From: Vigna angularis
Lineage: Eukaryota; Streptophyta; Magnoliopsida; Fabales; Fabaceae
Length of the DNA stretch: 64,000 nucleotides
Reading direction: 5' to 3'
NCBI RefSeq assembly: GCF_016808095.1
Contig: NC_068974.1
Span: 15,376,001-15,440,000 of the forward strand
The notes below the pieces were generated by a model that was given only the letters and a program-made list of their open reading frames with translations, was not told the origin of the DNA and did not search any database. Within the stretch, counting starts at the first letter, position 1; each line of letters starts with the position of its first letter. The position numbers and the translations under genes were made by a program. Positions 51,100-62,667 of the stretch are shown here, piece after piece.

Positions 51100-52300
51100 A
51101 TTTTTCGCTACCAATAGCTCCATAGAAAGTGGCTAATAGACAATGGTTGCACAAACCACATGAGTTATGATCTAGAACTCTTTAAAGACCTTGACAAAAC
51201 TGCACTTTCTAAAGTTAGAGTAGGAAATGAAGCATATATTGTAGTAAAAGGCAAAGGAACAGTGGCAATTGAAGGTCAAACAGGTTTGAAACTGATTTTA
51301 GATGTTTTATATGTTCCAAAAATTAATCAAAACTTGTTAAGTGTTCCTCAATTGCTTGAAAAAGGTTAAAAGGTGTTTTTTGAAGACAAAAACTGCATGA
51401 TTAAAGATTCAGCAGGCAAGGAAGTATTTAAAGTTAAAATGAAAAGGAAAAGCTTTGCTTTGGACCTCATGAGTGAAGAACAAGATGCAATGCACAAAGA
51501 GGTCAACAGTACAATACTTTGGCATAAAAGATTGGGCCATTTTCACCATAATGCTCTAATATTCATGAAGAAGATTAACATGGTCAGAGGCTTACCTGAT
51601 ATAGAAGAAGCATTTCCTACATGCATTGCTTGTCAATATGGAACACAAAACAACACTTGGAGGGCTATACAAAATCTACAATTGATACATACAGATGTTG
51701 GAGGTTCTATGAGCACACCATCATTGAATGGAAGTAGGTATTATATTATTTTCATTGATGACATGACAAGAATGTATTGAATATATTTTATGAAGTTTAA
51801 ATATGAAGTTGCTGACATTTTTTGGAAGTTTAAAACTTTGGTGGAAAATCAAAGCAAGTGCAAAATGCGGATGATCAGATCCGATAATGGAACTGAATAT
51901 ACTTCCAAAAAATTTAACAAGTTTTGTGAAGATACATGTGTAGAACACTAGCTTACAACCCCTTATTCACCTCAGCAAAATGGCATTGCAGAAAGGAAAA
52001 ATCGGATGATTATGGAGATGGCTAGGTGCTTACTTCATGACAAAGAGTTTCCTAACAAATTCTGGGCAGAGGTTGTAATACAACAATATTTTTACTCAAT
52101 AGACTGCCAACAAAAGCTTTACAACAAAGAACGCCTTTTGAAGCATGATATAGTTACAAACTTGAGCTCTTTAATTTAAAGATTTTTGGTTGCTTGTGTT
52201 TCTCTTATATTCCTCATATTAAGAGAGAAAAATTGGACAAGAAAGCATAACCTGGAATTTTTGTAGGCTATAGCTTGATTTCAAAGGCCTACATGATCTA
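51100..52300 (+). pseudogene. Copia protease remnant and integrase
   Basis: The protease end is recognisable at 51160-51369 (LILDVLYVPKINQNLLSVPQL). The integrase zinc-finger region follows (ILWHKRLGHFHHNAL and CIACQYGTQ). The catalytic core is split by stops: LIHTDVGG (first Asp) near 51690, RSDNGTEYTS (second Asp) near 51880, and PYSPQQNGIAERKNR (Glu) near 51965. The region beyond 52080 is frame-shifted. The enzyme would insert element DNA into the genome; this copy cannot. Confidence 0.85.
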
Positions 52301-52559
52301 TCTCCTACACAACAACAAAGTCATTGTTAGCAGGGATGTGAAATTCTTGGAATTTTATTGTTGGAGCTGGAAAGACAACAAAGACCTTGAACAATTTGAT
52401 TGTTTGAGCTGGAAAGGCAACATTGAGCTTGGATTGTAGGAGGAGAATGAAGATGTTGATGGCGAACCTGTCAGAGGAACAAGATTGCTTTCTGACATCT
52501 ATCAAAGGTGTAATTTTGCGGTGATGGAACCTAGTGGATATGAAGAGGCTGTGACTGAA

Positions 52560-53241
52560 AAAAGGTGGATAAATGCTATGGAAGAGGAACTCAAAATGAT
52601 TGAAAAAAAATCATACGTGGGAGTTGGTGGATAGACCTGATCATAAAAAGGCCATTGGAGTAAAGTGAGTTTATAAAACCAAGTTCAATCCCGATGGTTC
52701 TGTGAACAAGTACAAGGCAAGACTTGTTGTCAACGGATATGCTAAGATGTTTAGGGTAGATTTCCCTGAAACATTTGACCTAGTTGCCAAGCTAGATACA
52801 ATAAGGTTGTTGCTAGCACTAGCTGCACAAAAAGGTTGGCTTATACATCAATTGGATGTAAAATCAGCCTTTTTGAATGGATATTTGGAGGAAGAAATTT
52901 TTGTGGAAAAGCCAAAAGGTTTTGCTCTTCAAGGACAAGAAGACAAGGTTTATCTACTGAAAAGGCATTATATGGTTTAAAACAAGCACCAAGGTCTTGG
53001 TATAGTAGAATTGATGCATATTTAATGAGCTTAGGCTTTGTAAAAAGTCTAAGTGAGTATACCTTATATATTAAAAATGTTAATGAAGATATATATACTT
53101 ATGATATCTCTGTATGTTGATGACTTATTTGTTACAGGAAATTGTAAGAAGATGATTGACAAGTTTAAAGAAGAAATGGAAAATGTCTTTGAAATGACGA
53201 ACCTTGGAAAGATGACATTTTTTCTTGGTATGCAAGTGTAG
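52560..53241 (+). pseudogene. Copia reverse transcriptase
   Basis: Blocks in order are [13 protein letters not shown] (52708), [20 protein letters not shown] (52850-52910), [20 protein letters not shown] (about 52965-53030, in another frame) and the catalytic [11 protein letters not shown] (about 53110-53145, a third frame). Two frameshifts and at least three stops break it. Confidence 0.9.
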
Positions 53242-53262
53242 CAAAAGAAAAATGAAATATTT

Positions 53263-54064
53263 GTGTGCGAAGAAAAGTATGCAAAGGAAGTACTTATAAA
53301 GTTCAACATGGAAGAGTGTAAGTCAGCTACAACTCCAATGAACCACAAAGAAAAGTTTTGCAGAGAAGATAGAGCTGAAAAGATTGATGAAAAGTTGTTT
53401 AGATCCTTAATAGGATGCTTAATGCATTTAACTACCACCCGACCAAATATCATGCATTCAGTGAGTTTGTTATCAAGGTACACACATTGTCCTAGTGAAC
53501 TTCATTTTCAAGTAGCAAAAAGAATTCTTAGATATGTTAAAGGCACAATTGATTATGGTATATGGTTCAACAAAGTTGAAAGCTTAAGTTTTCATAGTTA
53601 TTTAGATAGTGATTGGGCAGGATATGAGAAACACTTCTGGTTACTGGTTCTCTCTTGGTTCTGGAGATTTTTCATGGCATTTCAAAAAGCAAGAAACTAT
53701 AGCCCAATCAACAACAGAAGTAGAGTATGTCGTTGCTGCTGTTGCTGTAAATCAAACTATCTGGATAAGGAAAATCATGACTGATTTATACATAGAACAA
53801 GAAGATAGCACAAAGATTTTTGTGGATAATCAAGCTGCAATTTCAATTGCCAATAATCCAGTTTTTCATGGTAAAACAAAGCATTTTAAGATAAAACTTT
53901 TCTTTTTTAGAGAAGTTCAAAGAGAAGGACAAGTGAAACTAGTTTACTGCAAAACAGAAAATCAAGTGGCTGATATCCTAACCAAGACACTTCCAAAATC
54001 TAGATTTGAGTTCTTGAGACAAAAGCTTGGAGTTTGCGGTTCCAAAGTCAAGGAGGAGTGTTGA
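53263..54064 (+). pseudogene. Copia RNase H region
   Basis: 53263-53640 reads SATTPMNHKEKFCRED, LIGCLMHLTTTRPNIMHSVS and SYLDSDWAGYEK (active-site Asp). After a frameshift, 53650-54064 reads SGDFSWHFKKQETIAQSTTEVEYVVAA, QAAISIANNPVFHGKTKH and ADILTKTLPK. The purine tract and 3' LTR follow at once. The frame is broken once, near 53640. Confidence 0.9.
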
Positions 54065-54473
54065 GGATGACTATTGGAAATTAACAAATTAAAATAATAT
54101 GTTATGCTATTTTTTAGGAAAATAAAACTCATGTTGACTGGTAGGATTTATTTGCTATTTTCTAGGGACTAGGAGCACTAATCTGTTAGTGGTTATAGAT
54201 GTCAATATTTTCGTGAATTTACGTTCAATTATTTGCTTTATAAAAACGATAACACTCCTCAATAAAATATATTTATGCAGTTTTATATTCCTCTGTTTCA
54301 CTCTCTCAAACTTTTTTTCAATAAAATAACCTACATGCATTCACTCATCTTTATGATAATGAAACTGGTTGTACCTTCTTTATGTGGAATTCAACCAAGG
54401 GTACCAATATTGCAAGCGAGGGTGACAAGTTTTAGATGCTAGTAAAGAGCAACCATCATAAAAGTAAGTGTAT

Positions 54474-54770
54474 GCTATCAATATAATTTGACAACTTTAC
54501 TACAACATGCACCTATATTTTGTTTAGGTTAAATTAAATATGTAATTCTGAAGATGTTTTCTTTGGCCAGAAATTTGATCGTATTTATGACTTATTTTCT
54601 AATCGTTGTAAAATTTATATTTCTCCTACTTTTTTTAAAGTTTATTTTTGTTAGCTTTTACAAAGTCTTTTAAAACTAAAAGTTTGATTTCTGTTTCCCT
54701 CGTGGAATAGTTTTGGATAGGAGGAAAAATTAAAGTGTTTACGTGAACTTTTAGAATTTAATTATAGTAC
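54474..54770. other. First intron of the receptor-kinase pseudogene (left part)
   Basis: A GTAAGTG donor lies at 54474. A TTAGGTTAAATTAAATATG word at about 54525 resembles a MITE end, but no partner end was found. Nothing else is recognisable. Confidence 0.5.
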
Positions 54771-57128
54771 TGCTATGACTGTCGCGGTCATACAAATTTG
54801 ATTGCATAGAAATTAATGCAGTATAACTAGGATTTGACTCCTAGGTCGTCTCTCAAGGACCAATTTATGTGGTTCAGTCTCAGATTTTACACACGAAGTG
54901 GGGGGTTGTGGATGTTTTTAACACGGAAAAATAAATTAAAAACAACTAAATTTTAAATAAAACTGAATTTAAAAATGTTGAAATAAATTTAACCACGGTA
55001 AAAACTAAACGGTAAAGGACGGTAAAAGTGAAAAACGAAAAATTCAGCAGTGTTTGAAATTAAAATGCTGGAACAATAAACATGCAGAAAACATAACAGC
55101 AGTGTAAATAAAATTTACCCAAACAACAGTGAAAATGAATAGTAAAAATGACGTTGAAAATAAACTGAACGATAAATTTAATAGATAAAAACATTTAACT
55201 GAAAATGGAATTTATCACAAATTGAACACTTACATTAAAATTCTGGACATAAAAATGAAACGAGCAAAAGTGACTCATTCAGAAATGAAAACTTGGCTTT
55301 TGACACTATTGAAATTAAATTACAGAGAGCTGTTGAAAGAGGAAGAGGCAGAGAGCCTCTTCCAAGGCCGTGACTTCTATACCACACTACTACTAAACTA
55401 CACTAAAATCTCCTCCCTTTTTCTCTGCATGCTGCCTCCTTTTAATAGCAAATTTCTCACCAACTCCCCTAGCATAGTCTCCTCCCGTGAGCATCTCCAA
55501 TTTGTTCATAATCCTTCCCGTGAACTCCCTTTCTTGTGAGAATTGCCAAGCCATCAACTCCACTTTCCTCCTCTTCTTTACGTGAACTTTCACAAATGGT
55601 GGTCCCTTTTGATTAATGCATTTCCAGATTGACTCTTCTATGGCCCCTAGGCCATTTAACCGTGAGCTCCTTGTTTGAAAGTGGCCCCTCTTTTCCATTC
55701 AGCATTTGATTCATTCTTCCAAAACCAAAGATGTTTTGCCAAAATAATTTGTTCATCATGGGGCCGTGTGAAGAATAAAAAGTTTATCATTCTGGAGCTC
55801 TCCCTTCACACATCCGTAGCCTCCCCTTCAACCATTGCAGCTCTGGACAATCTTCTTCCTCTTTATATGGTGGGTGTGAACTGCTGGATGCTTCTCTTTT
55901 CCATAAGAAAATAACTTGTTGATGGTAGCTGGAATAAAAACCCGAGAGATGCCTTCAACATGGATGGTTGCTTGCATGTCATCATGCAGTGAATGAAAGC
56001 AAAGAGGGTCCTCCAAAGCTGCTGGACTTTGTCTTGATGCTGTTTCTGCATAAGCTCCATCACCGTGACACCACTCTCTCCCTCTTGGTGGCTGCTCCAA
56101 GTTGCTGGATGCTGAACCTGTGAGTTGTGTAGTGTGCTTCCTTTCTCCAGCTCTCTGGATATGGAACATCTAACACTAGCACCCTTCTTCCTTTCTCCAG
56201 CCATGCTCCCTGAAATACTATGTCTATTGTCTCATCAGCCAGAGAAGAAGTTGTCCAATTTTTTGTTCTGAAATACCGTGAAGTGGCCATCATCTTTCAT
56301 CTTTCAATTTAATAAAATATAACATATAACATGGAAGATAGCTTTGGCCGTGTGTTTACTTCCTTTATGTGGTTTTCTTGTGGTGGCCCCTACCTCTTTT
56401 ATGTTGTCTCCCACTAAAAGAATTAAGCTTCCCATTTGTATGTGTTTTACCGAGAATGCTTCATCCATGTGGCATGCTTCAATTGAAAACAATATTTCCA
56501 TGTTTGCTAGCTTATTGAATATGCCGAGGTGTTTGCTTTTCCCAAATAGCCAAATTCAACTATAATTCACATTCCAAGCTAAAGGTGTGCGGCTCCCACT
56601 TTAATAAAAAAAAATGTTTGTTGGATGCTTGCTGAAATAACTTCCACCGTGACTCTACTTCCTTAATAATATTTGGAATAAAATTCAGCACTTGGAAGTG
56701 GACGTGAATTTTCACCATGGTGGTCCCCTCCTTTCATTCAAAGTGATACTTGCTAATTTCCATCCAGCCGTGAAACATGTGTATCACTTCTACCACTTTC
56801 CATTCCTTCATCTCAATTAATTGGCTAAGTGTTACCATTCCAGCCGTAACATCATTCCCCTCTTTCTTTCCAAATTAAAACTAAAATTCAAAAGCTTCTA
56901 ATTAATGGCTTCACAAAAGAAATTAGTCCCTGGATTTTATCCAGGAATTTTTTTACAATTACTAATGCAAATAATTATCTCAAATAATTCAAATTAATTA
57001 AAATAAGAATTTTTGATCAAATTAAGCACTAATAGTAAAAATGGGAAAATACTGGACATTTAAACACAATTCCCTGATTAATTCTAGCACAATAAACTAA
57101 GTGAAGTGTAGAAAATAATGATTCATCA
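54771..57128 (-). mobile_element. Solo LTR, 2358 bp (Tat-like), in intron 1 of the receptor kinase, TSD AGTAC
   Basis: Plus-strand ends are TGCTATGACTGTCGCGG and GATTCATCA. AGTAC flanks both sides (54766-54770 and 57129-57133). A minus-strand TATA (CATATAAAG, 55861-55869) suggests minus sense, in which the LTR begins TGATGAATCATT. Near its sense end it has a GACGACCTAGGAGTC word like the GACGACTCAGG of the 34699-37297 LTR, so the two may be related. Open frames at 55222-56293 have no domain. Confidence 0.9.
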
Positions 57129-57133
57129 AGTAC

Positions 57134-57609
57134 TCTTTTATTAAATATAAAATTATACAAGCCAAACGCCTTTATATTTATGAAAAGAGCAGGAGTAAAA
57201 TATATTCTAGGAGTAAAATAGTAAAAAAAAAAAGCGAACTTTTGTATCTGTAAAAGAAAAGAAAAAATAATGAATGAAAATGTTAAATGAATGTAAACAA
57301 TTTGTTTATGACAAAAGTATTATTTCTTGTCGGAACGACAACATATTTAAACTAGTTATAGCTACTATATATTACTTTTTTATACAAAATATGGATTTCT
57401 ATTTTGCTTTTATTAGCTGCAAGTTTGCTTGTTTTCTCATAATTATACCTATGTCTCTTATCCGGAATGTCTTCTTTTGTTTGTTAAACTTCATTTATTC
57501 TAGTCTTGATATAGTTAGGTTTATATTTCTTGGTTTAAATAGATTTCTTAGAAGTCTTGTTTCTCAAGTCAATTATTGTTTCTTGATTTTTATCACTTTT
57601 TCTTATCAG
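57134..57609. other. First intron of the receptor-kinase pseudogene (right part)
   Basis: T-rich intronic DNA ending in the acceptor TTCTTATCAG at 57600-57609. A 123-codon open frame here (57274-57645) runs through the acceptor and encodes no known domain. Confidence 0.6.
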
Positions 57610-58451
57610 AACAAAAAAATTGGATATGGCCAATTGTTGCAATAGGAGTTACTATACTCATAATCTCATTTTCCTTCTGTGTTGTACAGTGTCAAGGAAA
57701 AGAAAACATGCCTTGAAGGTATGCATCAATGTTGTTTTACTTTATAATCTACATTTCTGAAAATTGTTTTTCTTCATGATTTTTATCACTGTTCCCTGAT
57801 TATGGTTTTTATCTGTAATACATTGTCATTTAAATAGAGCTGAAAACCAAAAGAATGGGGATTGAAAATGATGATCTTGAAGCTTCCAGCACCTCTTCTT
57901 GTGCAGAAAAAACTAGAGGTTGTTTTAAAGGAGGAACATGACTTGAAAGTTTTTAAGTATGCATAACGGAGGATACAAATGACTTTTCATCTGAAAACAA
58001 GTTAGGACAAGGTGGTTTTGGACCTGTTTATAAGGTAACCTTTTTGTTCTTTCTAGTTTAGAATGGTCACATGAAACTGTTAAATATAGCATTTACTGAG
58101 GATTACTGATTTTTTTGGTTTTTCTTCAGGGAATTCTACCTACAACGCAAGAAGTTGCTGTGAAAAAACTTTCAAAATCTTCTAGACAAGGTCTAGTTGA
58201 ATTTAAAAATGAATTAACAGTCATATGTAAACTCCACCACACAAATTTGGTTCAGCTACTCGGTTATTGCATTCACGAAGAAGAGAGGATTTTGATTTAT
58301 TGAATACATGCCTAACAAAAGCTTGGATTGCATTTTATTTGGTAAGAATGTTAAGATCATAGGGTGATGTGATATGCATATGAAAAAAATGAAAACTATT
58401 CTTTGGTAAAAGATTCCTCAAGTCCACTTTTAAAGTCATTTATTCATAAAC

Positions 58452-59479
58452 CACTAGCGCAGTCAGGGGAAACAACAGTAGTTTTTCGCCCATAGACAAT
58501 GGTGCTTGAATCGAGGCATATACAGGCGAGGCAAAAAGGTGGAGGATTTCGCTTCAGTTTAAAGAAAACCGATGCAGTAGATTTTTCATTTTTTTATTTT
58601 TTTTTTCGCAGGATTTTATGCCTCAGTTCCCACAAAATCTAGAAATAGTGAATCAAGAGAAAACCCACAAAATACCTGAAAAGGGTTAGAAAACCCTAGA
58701 GCTTTAAGGGAAGGGGACCGAAAGGAAGGGCTTCGGGGACAACAATTCGGTCCTTCGGCACCTAAAACCAAATGGGTAGGCAAAGGGCGGTGGGTGGTGG
58801 TAGGGCAACAACAAGGGCAGTGGAGGCGCAAAAAAGGGGGGGGGGGGGGGAGCAGTGGTGGAGAACGCGGCGCAATGAAGGTAAGAACGCGACGGAGGCA
58901 GGGTGAGCGCCGCCACGGAGGCGCGACGAGCAGCGACGGGGGAGGCGCGACAAGCAGCGACAACAATGGTGGAGATGTAGAGGAAGAAGAAAGTTGGACG
59001 CAGCGAAGCTTTTGGATGCAGCGGCGATAGCAGAAGAATGAAGAAACACAGTGCGTGTAGGGTTAATTGTGAAAATATAAAAGCAATATTGCTTCGGTTA
59101 TCATCTTAACCGAGGTAATCAAACCATACTGCCTCGGTTATTCACCTGACCCGATGCCTAAACATGAACTATACGCCTCGGGTGCACACAAAACCGAAGC
59201 ATAAAAGCTTCGTTCAAACTTGCAAAGGCTCTACTGCCTCGGGTCCTAGGGCAACCGATGCCGTAGATGTTTTTCACATGATTTAGCGAGAAAATGCGAA
59301 ACATTATGCATCGATTCTTATATTAACCGAGGTAATATACAATTTATGCCTCAACTCTTGTTGAACCGAGGCCTATAAGGTCACTGAAATTGCAAAAATA
59401 CCACTGAGTTTTCATCTGCTTCGGTTTTCGTAAAACCGATGCCTATAGGGCACGTTAGAAAGCAGTTTTTTTACTAGTG
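58452..59479. mobile_element. Non-autonomous CACTA-type DNA transposon (about 1.03 kb)
   Basis: It begins CACTAG and ends CTAGTG. Its right subterminal region (59080-59460) has many copies of CCGAGGTAAT, GCCTCGG, CCGATGCC and CTTCGGTT in both orientations, a hallmark of CACTA elements. The left side has fewer (TCGAGGCA, ACCGATGCAG). The terminal repeats match only over about six bases. The adjacent triplets AAC and ATT do not match as a 3-bp duplication. The centre is GC-rich with a G15 run and no transposase. It lies in intron 4 of the receptor-kinase pseudogene. Confidence 0.78.
58836..58850 (+). repeat. G15 homopolymer
   Basis: Fifteen consecutive G after five or more A, within the GC-rich core of the CACTA element. 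It may be length-variable or a sequencing artefact. Confidence 0.85.
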
Positions 59480-59979
59480 ATTCCTTTATTATATAATCTC
59501 TTTTGATGATAAATCCTTTATTTTCAGGTTCAAACATTCATTAAACGATCAATAATTGTGTTTCTTATGTTAAAAACTGCTAATTAACTTTTGAACTTAA
59601 TGTTTCTCGCAAATTATGATGGCTAAATAGCTACAACAATTTTTCTATCATGAAATGACAAGGATATTCATGTTTCATTGTGGAAGATTGTACACAAAAT
59701 CTTTGCTAGATTGGAATAAGCGTTTCAGTATAATAGAAAGAATTGCTCAAGGATTACTATACCTTCACAAATACTCAAGACATAGAATAATTCACAGAGA
59801 CTTGAAGGCTAACAACATACTCCTTGACAAGAATATAAGCCCCAAAGCTTCGGATTTTGGTATAGCAAAAATGTTCACACAACACGATTCTGAATCAAAC
59901 ACCACCATTGGCACTTAGTGAGTGAACCAAGTTCATTATGATAGTTGTTGGATAAACTTAAGCTTTTTGTGGATACATG

Positions 59980-60303
59980 TGATAGGTTTCTGAATGGGAA
60001 ACCTATCTAATTTGCACTTAACACACACTCACAGCTAAGAAAAGAAGAATATACTGTATAATTCTACTATTCAGTAATGCATAGCCAAACTACCTACAAG
60101 AGAGCCAAATTCTCTCTACACAGGATAAATGTGATCCTGTCTTTACAGTATACAAATCAATAGTAAGTCTTACTCAAATACATAAGCTCATTTATAGGAG
60201 CTTTATTTCCTTCCCAAGCTATGATTACAGTTATAACTGCCTAACGTCTCCCCCTTCTTTATTCCCTTTTTTCCTTCTTTCATAAACTCTTCATACCTTA
60301 TCA
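59980..60303 (-). mobile_element. 3' LTR (324 bp) of a minus-strand Ty3/gypsy element
   Basis: Plus-strand ends are TGATAGGTTTC and ACCTTATCA, making a short near-inverted terminal pair. It lies just past the last coding sequence of the integrase at 60322-61164 in the sense direction. The short LTR and integrase type resemble Reina-like elements, which is tentative. The other LTR is outside the window or lost. Confidence 0.75.
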
Positions 60304-60321
60304 TTACCTACCGCCTAATGT

Positions 60322-61164
60322 TCAACCTTGTCCCCAAGGTTGAAGTCTGGAAACTGTTCCTGGATAGTTAGCACATCTTCCCATGTTGGTCCCTCCTTCC
60401 CGCCTTCCTGCCATTAAATAAGTATTTGCGGTATCAGCTCCTTGTCTTGCTGTTGCTGCCTTTTGTCCTGAATCTTGAGTGGCCAAAACATTGGGCCCCT
60501 TCAATTGCGACACATGGAATGTAGGATGGACTCTTGATTTTTTGGGTAGCTGCAATTTAAAAGCAACCTTTCCAATCTGTTGTATCACTTTAAAAGGCCC
60601 AAAATATCGTGTTGATAAATTGGGATGTAACCTGGTGGGCATGGAAGTCTGCATATGAGGCCTAATTTTTAGATACAGTCAGTCATTGACCTTAACCGAG
60701 GCTGGTTTCCTCTTCCTGTTAGCATATTTGGCCATCAAATCCTATGCTCTTGTTGAGTGAAATCGGGGTTGCTTCAGCGCCTCATCTCTCGTTTGGAGCT
60801 CTTGAGCCACAGCCTCTACTGCAGTTTCCCCAGGGATGAAATGAGTGAGTGCATGAGGTTCCCTTCCAAAAATAGTTTCAAATGGGCTACATTTAGCCGC
60901 ACCCTGATAGCTAGTATTATACCAATACTCAGCCAAAGCAAGAACTGTATTCTAGCTTTTAGGTTGTTCTGAACAGAAGCACCGCAAATAGCCCTCCAAT
61001 ATTTTGTTCAGTATTTCAGTTTGCCCATCAGATTTTGGGTGGTATGCATTACTCATTTGTAGCTGGGTGCCTTGCAATCTAAATAACTCCTTCCAGAATA
61101 TGTTGAGAAATAAAGGATCTCTATCACTAATCACTGATACTGGCACTCCATGTAACCTGACCAC
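60322..61164 (-). pseudogene. Ty3/gypsy integrase C-terminal half
   Basis: Reading from 61164 downward: [15 protein letters not shown] (second catalytic Asp), [20 protein letters not shown] and PKSDGQTE (the usual Glu of the DDE triad follows). After a stop: AEYWYNTSYQGAAKCSPFE and GREPHAL. After more stops: [22 protein letters not shown] and [10 protein letters not shown], the C-terminal domain. No clear chromodomain. The N-terminal half is cut off by the Athila-like element inserted at 61165. Confidence 0.9.
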
Positions 61165-62454
61165 TGATAACAGTTGAAAAACTGTTATTTTTATACCTAA
61201 TTTTGACATCAAAAACAACCTTTATGACTTAGAAACTAGCTTGGAATCATGCTTTTGCTTATGTTTTGGAAATAAGAGAGTTGGATGGGTTTTATGCTTG
61301 GTTTTCCTTGTTTTTGCAAGTTTTAAGATGAATTGAAGGAAAGAAGTAAAGTAGCCAGAAGTTGGACTCAAAAAAGGAAGAAAAAGTGCACAAAAGAAGA
61401 GCTGCAAGTACCGCTCAGTGCCACTTTTACCGCTGAGCGGCACTCTGAAGTCCCGCAGTCACCGCTGAGGGGAAAAACTGCAGCTGAGCATCAAAATAGA
61501 AGAATCGCACTTACCGCTGAGCGGTAATTACCATTGAGCGCCATTTTATTGGGCCTTGGGCCAATTTTCTGTAATTTTTAGGAAGCTATATAAGGTTTTT
61601 GCCGAATTAGGATTAGTATCTTTGGACAGAACGAAGCAAAATCACACTTTCTTCACCCCTTGGAGGAGGATTTTGGATGCTCAAGCTCTACTCTTCAACT
61701 TCTAGGGTTCTATCTTTCACTCTTTCATTATTTTTCATCTAGTTTCACCATGTCTATGGTGAACTAAACCTTCGTTGTTGTTGGGGAATCAATGTAATCC
61801 TTTGAAACTCTCATGTATTGAATTGGTTCTTTAATCTATATGCCTGCTTTCATTAATTGTTAGGGTTTTTCTTCTATACTCTATGCATGCTTTGTTTAAC
61901 TCATTCAATTGTATGATCATTGATGTTATTTGTATGGACACATATGAGTAAATCTAGAACTGAAGAAATTCTCCCAAGAGTAATATTGCCTAGACAAAGG
62001 GATAGGAGGATTGGTTGCCTTTAAGCTTATGTGCGAATGTAATGCATGAATAATTGCTAGGGAGACAAGACATTGTAAACTAGTGATTAGGAGTAGGCTT
62101 TCTTCACCGAGACATCGGGTTTAAGGTAAATTAGAAAGTGGCATTAAGATTAATGAAGAAAGATGAATTGTTGAATACATGAGAGTGGATAGGATGACTT
62201 GAAAACCCCAACAACATCATCATTCCATAATTTACATCAATCACTTTTGCTTCTTTTGATCCAATTGATCAATACATGTATTCATATTTAATTTTCAGTA
62301 TTTGCATTTAAACCTACAAGAATTCGTTCACAAGTCTAATTTAATCAACAAATCACATAACTGTTTAGGTCGTGAGTCCTTTGGGAAACGATACTTGCTC
62401 TTACCATTTTATTATTACTTGATACGATTCGGTGACACTTGCCGAGGGTTAACA
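61165..62454 (+). mobile_element. 5' LTR of the Athila-like derivative
   Basis: 1290 bp, starting TGATAACAGTTGAAAAACTG and ending GGGTTAACA. A TATA box (CTATATAAGG) lies at 61586-61595. A palindrome cluster (CCGCTCAGTG, CCGCTGAGCGG twice, CCGCTGAGGGG and others) lies at 61410-61545. Collinear with the minus-sense LTRs at 33729, 44858 and 48538. Confidence 0.92.
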
Positions 62455-62460
62455 AGTTTT

Positions 62461-62478
62461 TGGCGTCATTGCCGGGGA
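62461..62478 (+). other. Primer-binding site of the Athila-like derivative
   Basis: TGGCGTCATTGCCGGGGA lies six bases after the LTR end, one of the variants of the Athila/Tat site. Confidence 0.85.
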
Positions 62479-62667
62479 CTCATGGTTTAACTATTCTATT
62501 TGTGTGATTATTGATTAGCTTTGACTTGATTTTTTTTTTATCTTTTTGTTTTATCTCTTTATCTTTATATTTTATCTTTCTATCTTTTTGTTTTATCTTT
62601 TTGTTTATCTTTTTAGTTATCTTTTATATCTTTTTGTGCTAACAATTGTTTCTAGGGTTTTGTGTTC

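Larger units (their letters stand above)
48387..54335 (+). mobile_element. Ty1/copia retrotransposon in exon 1 of the receptor kinase (TSD TGTAT/TGCAT)
   Basis: 5' LTR 48387-50125 (itself interrupted), primer site TTGGTATCAAGAG at 50128-50140, gag-pol 50163-54055, purine tract AAGGAGGAG before 54059, and 3' LTR 54059-54335. LTR ends are TGTTGA and CCTACA. The flanks TGTAT (48382-48386) and TGCAT (54336-54340) differ at one base. The receptor-kinase lectin reading continues across the insertion. The 3' LTR is 277 bp. The 5' LTR is about the same length once the inserted solo LTR is removed. Excluding that insert the element is about 4.4 kb, a normal copia size. All enzyme domains are detectable, but each carries stops or frameshifts. 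Confidence 0.92.
47367..59917 (+). pseudogene. G-type lectin S-receptor-like Ser/Thr kinase pseudogene, split by insertions
   Basis: Remains of a plasma-membrane receptor kinase. Exon 1 (47367-48386, resumed at 54336-54473) has a mannose-binding (bulb-lectin) domain with AVLWESFDFPTDTFLPG and later WNSTKGTNIAS. Exon 2 (57610-57718) has a transmembrane helix (WPIVAIGVTILIISFSF). Exon 3 (about 57838-58034) has SSENKLGQGGFGPVYK. Exon 4 (58130-58341) has EVAVKKLSK and [13 protein letters not shown]. Exon 5 (59688-59917) has [15 protein letters not shown] and SDFGIAKMF. Donor and acceptor sites remain. Damage: the ATG at 47367 is out of frame with the lectin reading, stops occur at 47783, near 47959 and near 48010, exon 3 has stops, a one-base deletion near 58300 shifts frame, and five mobile elements are inserted. 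The C-lobe exons are beyond the last insertion or lost. Confidence 0.9.

Noticed and set aside
55222..56293. Several 60-113-codon frames
   Set aside because: Inside the 54771-57128 solo LTR, overlapping on both strands, no domain.
57274..57645. 123-codon hydrophobic frame
   Set aside because: T-rich intron read through an obvious splice acceptor at 57608-57609; only its end overlaps the true transmembrane exon, in another frame.
58616..59049. Pro/Arg/Ser-rich frames on both strands
   Set aside because: Translation of the GC-rich core and G15 run of the CACTA element.
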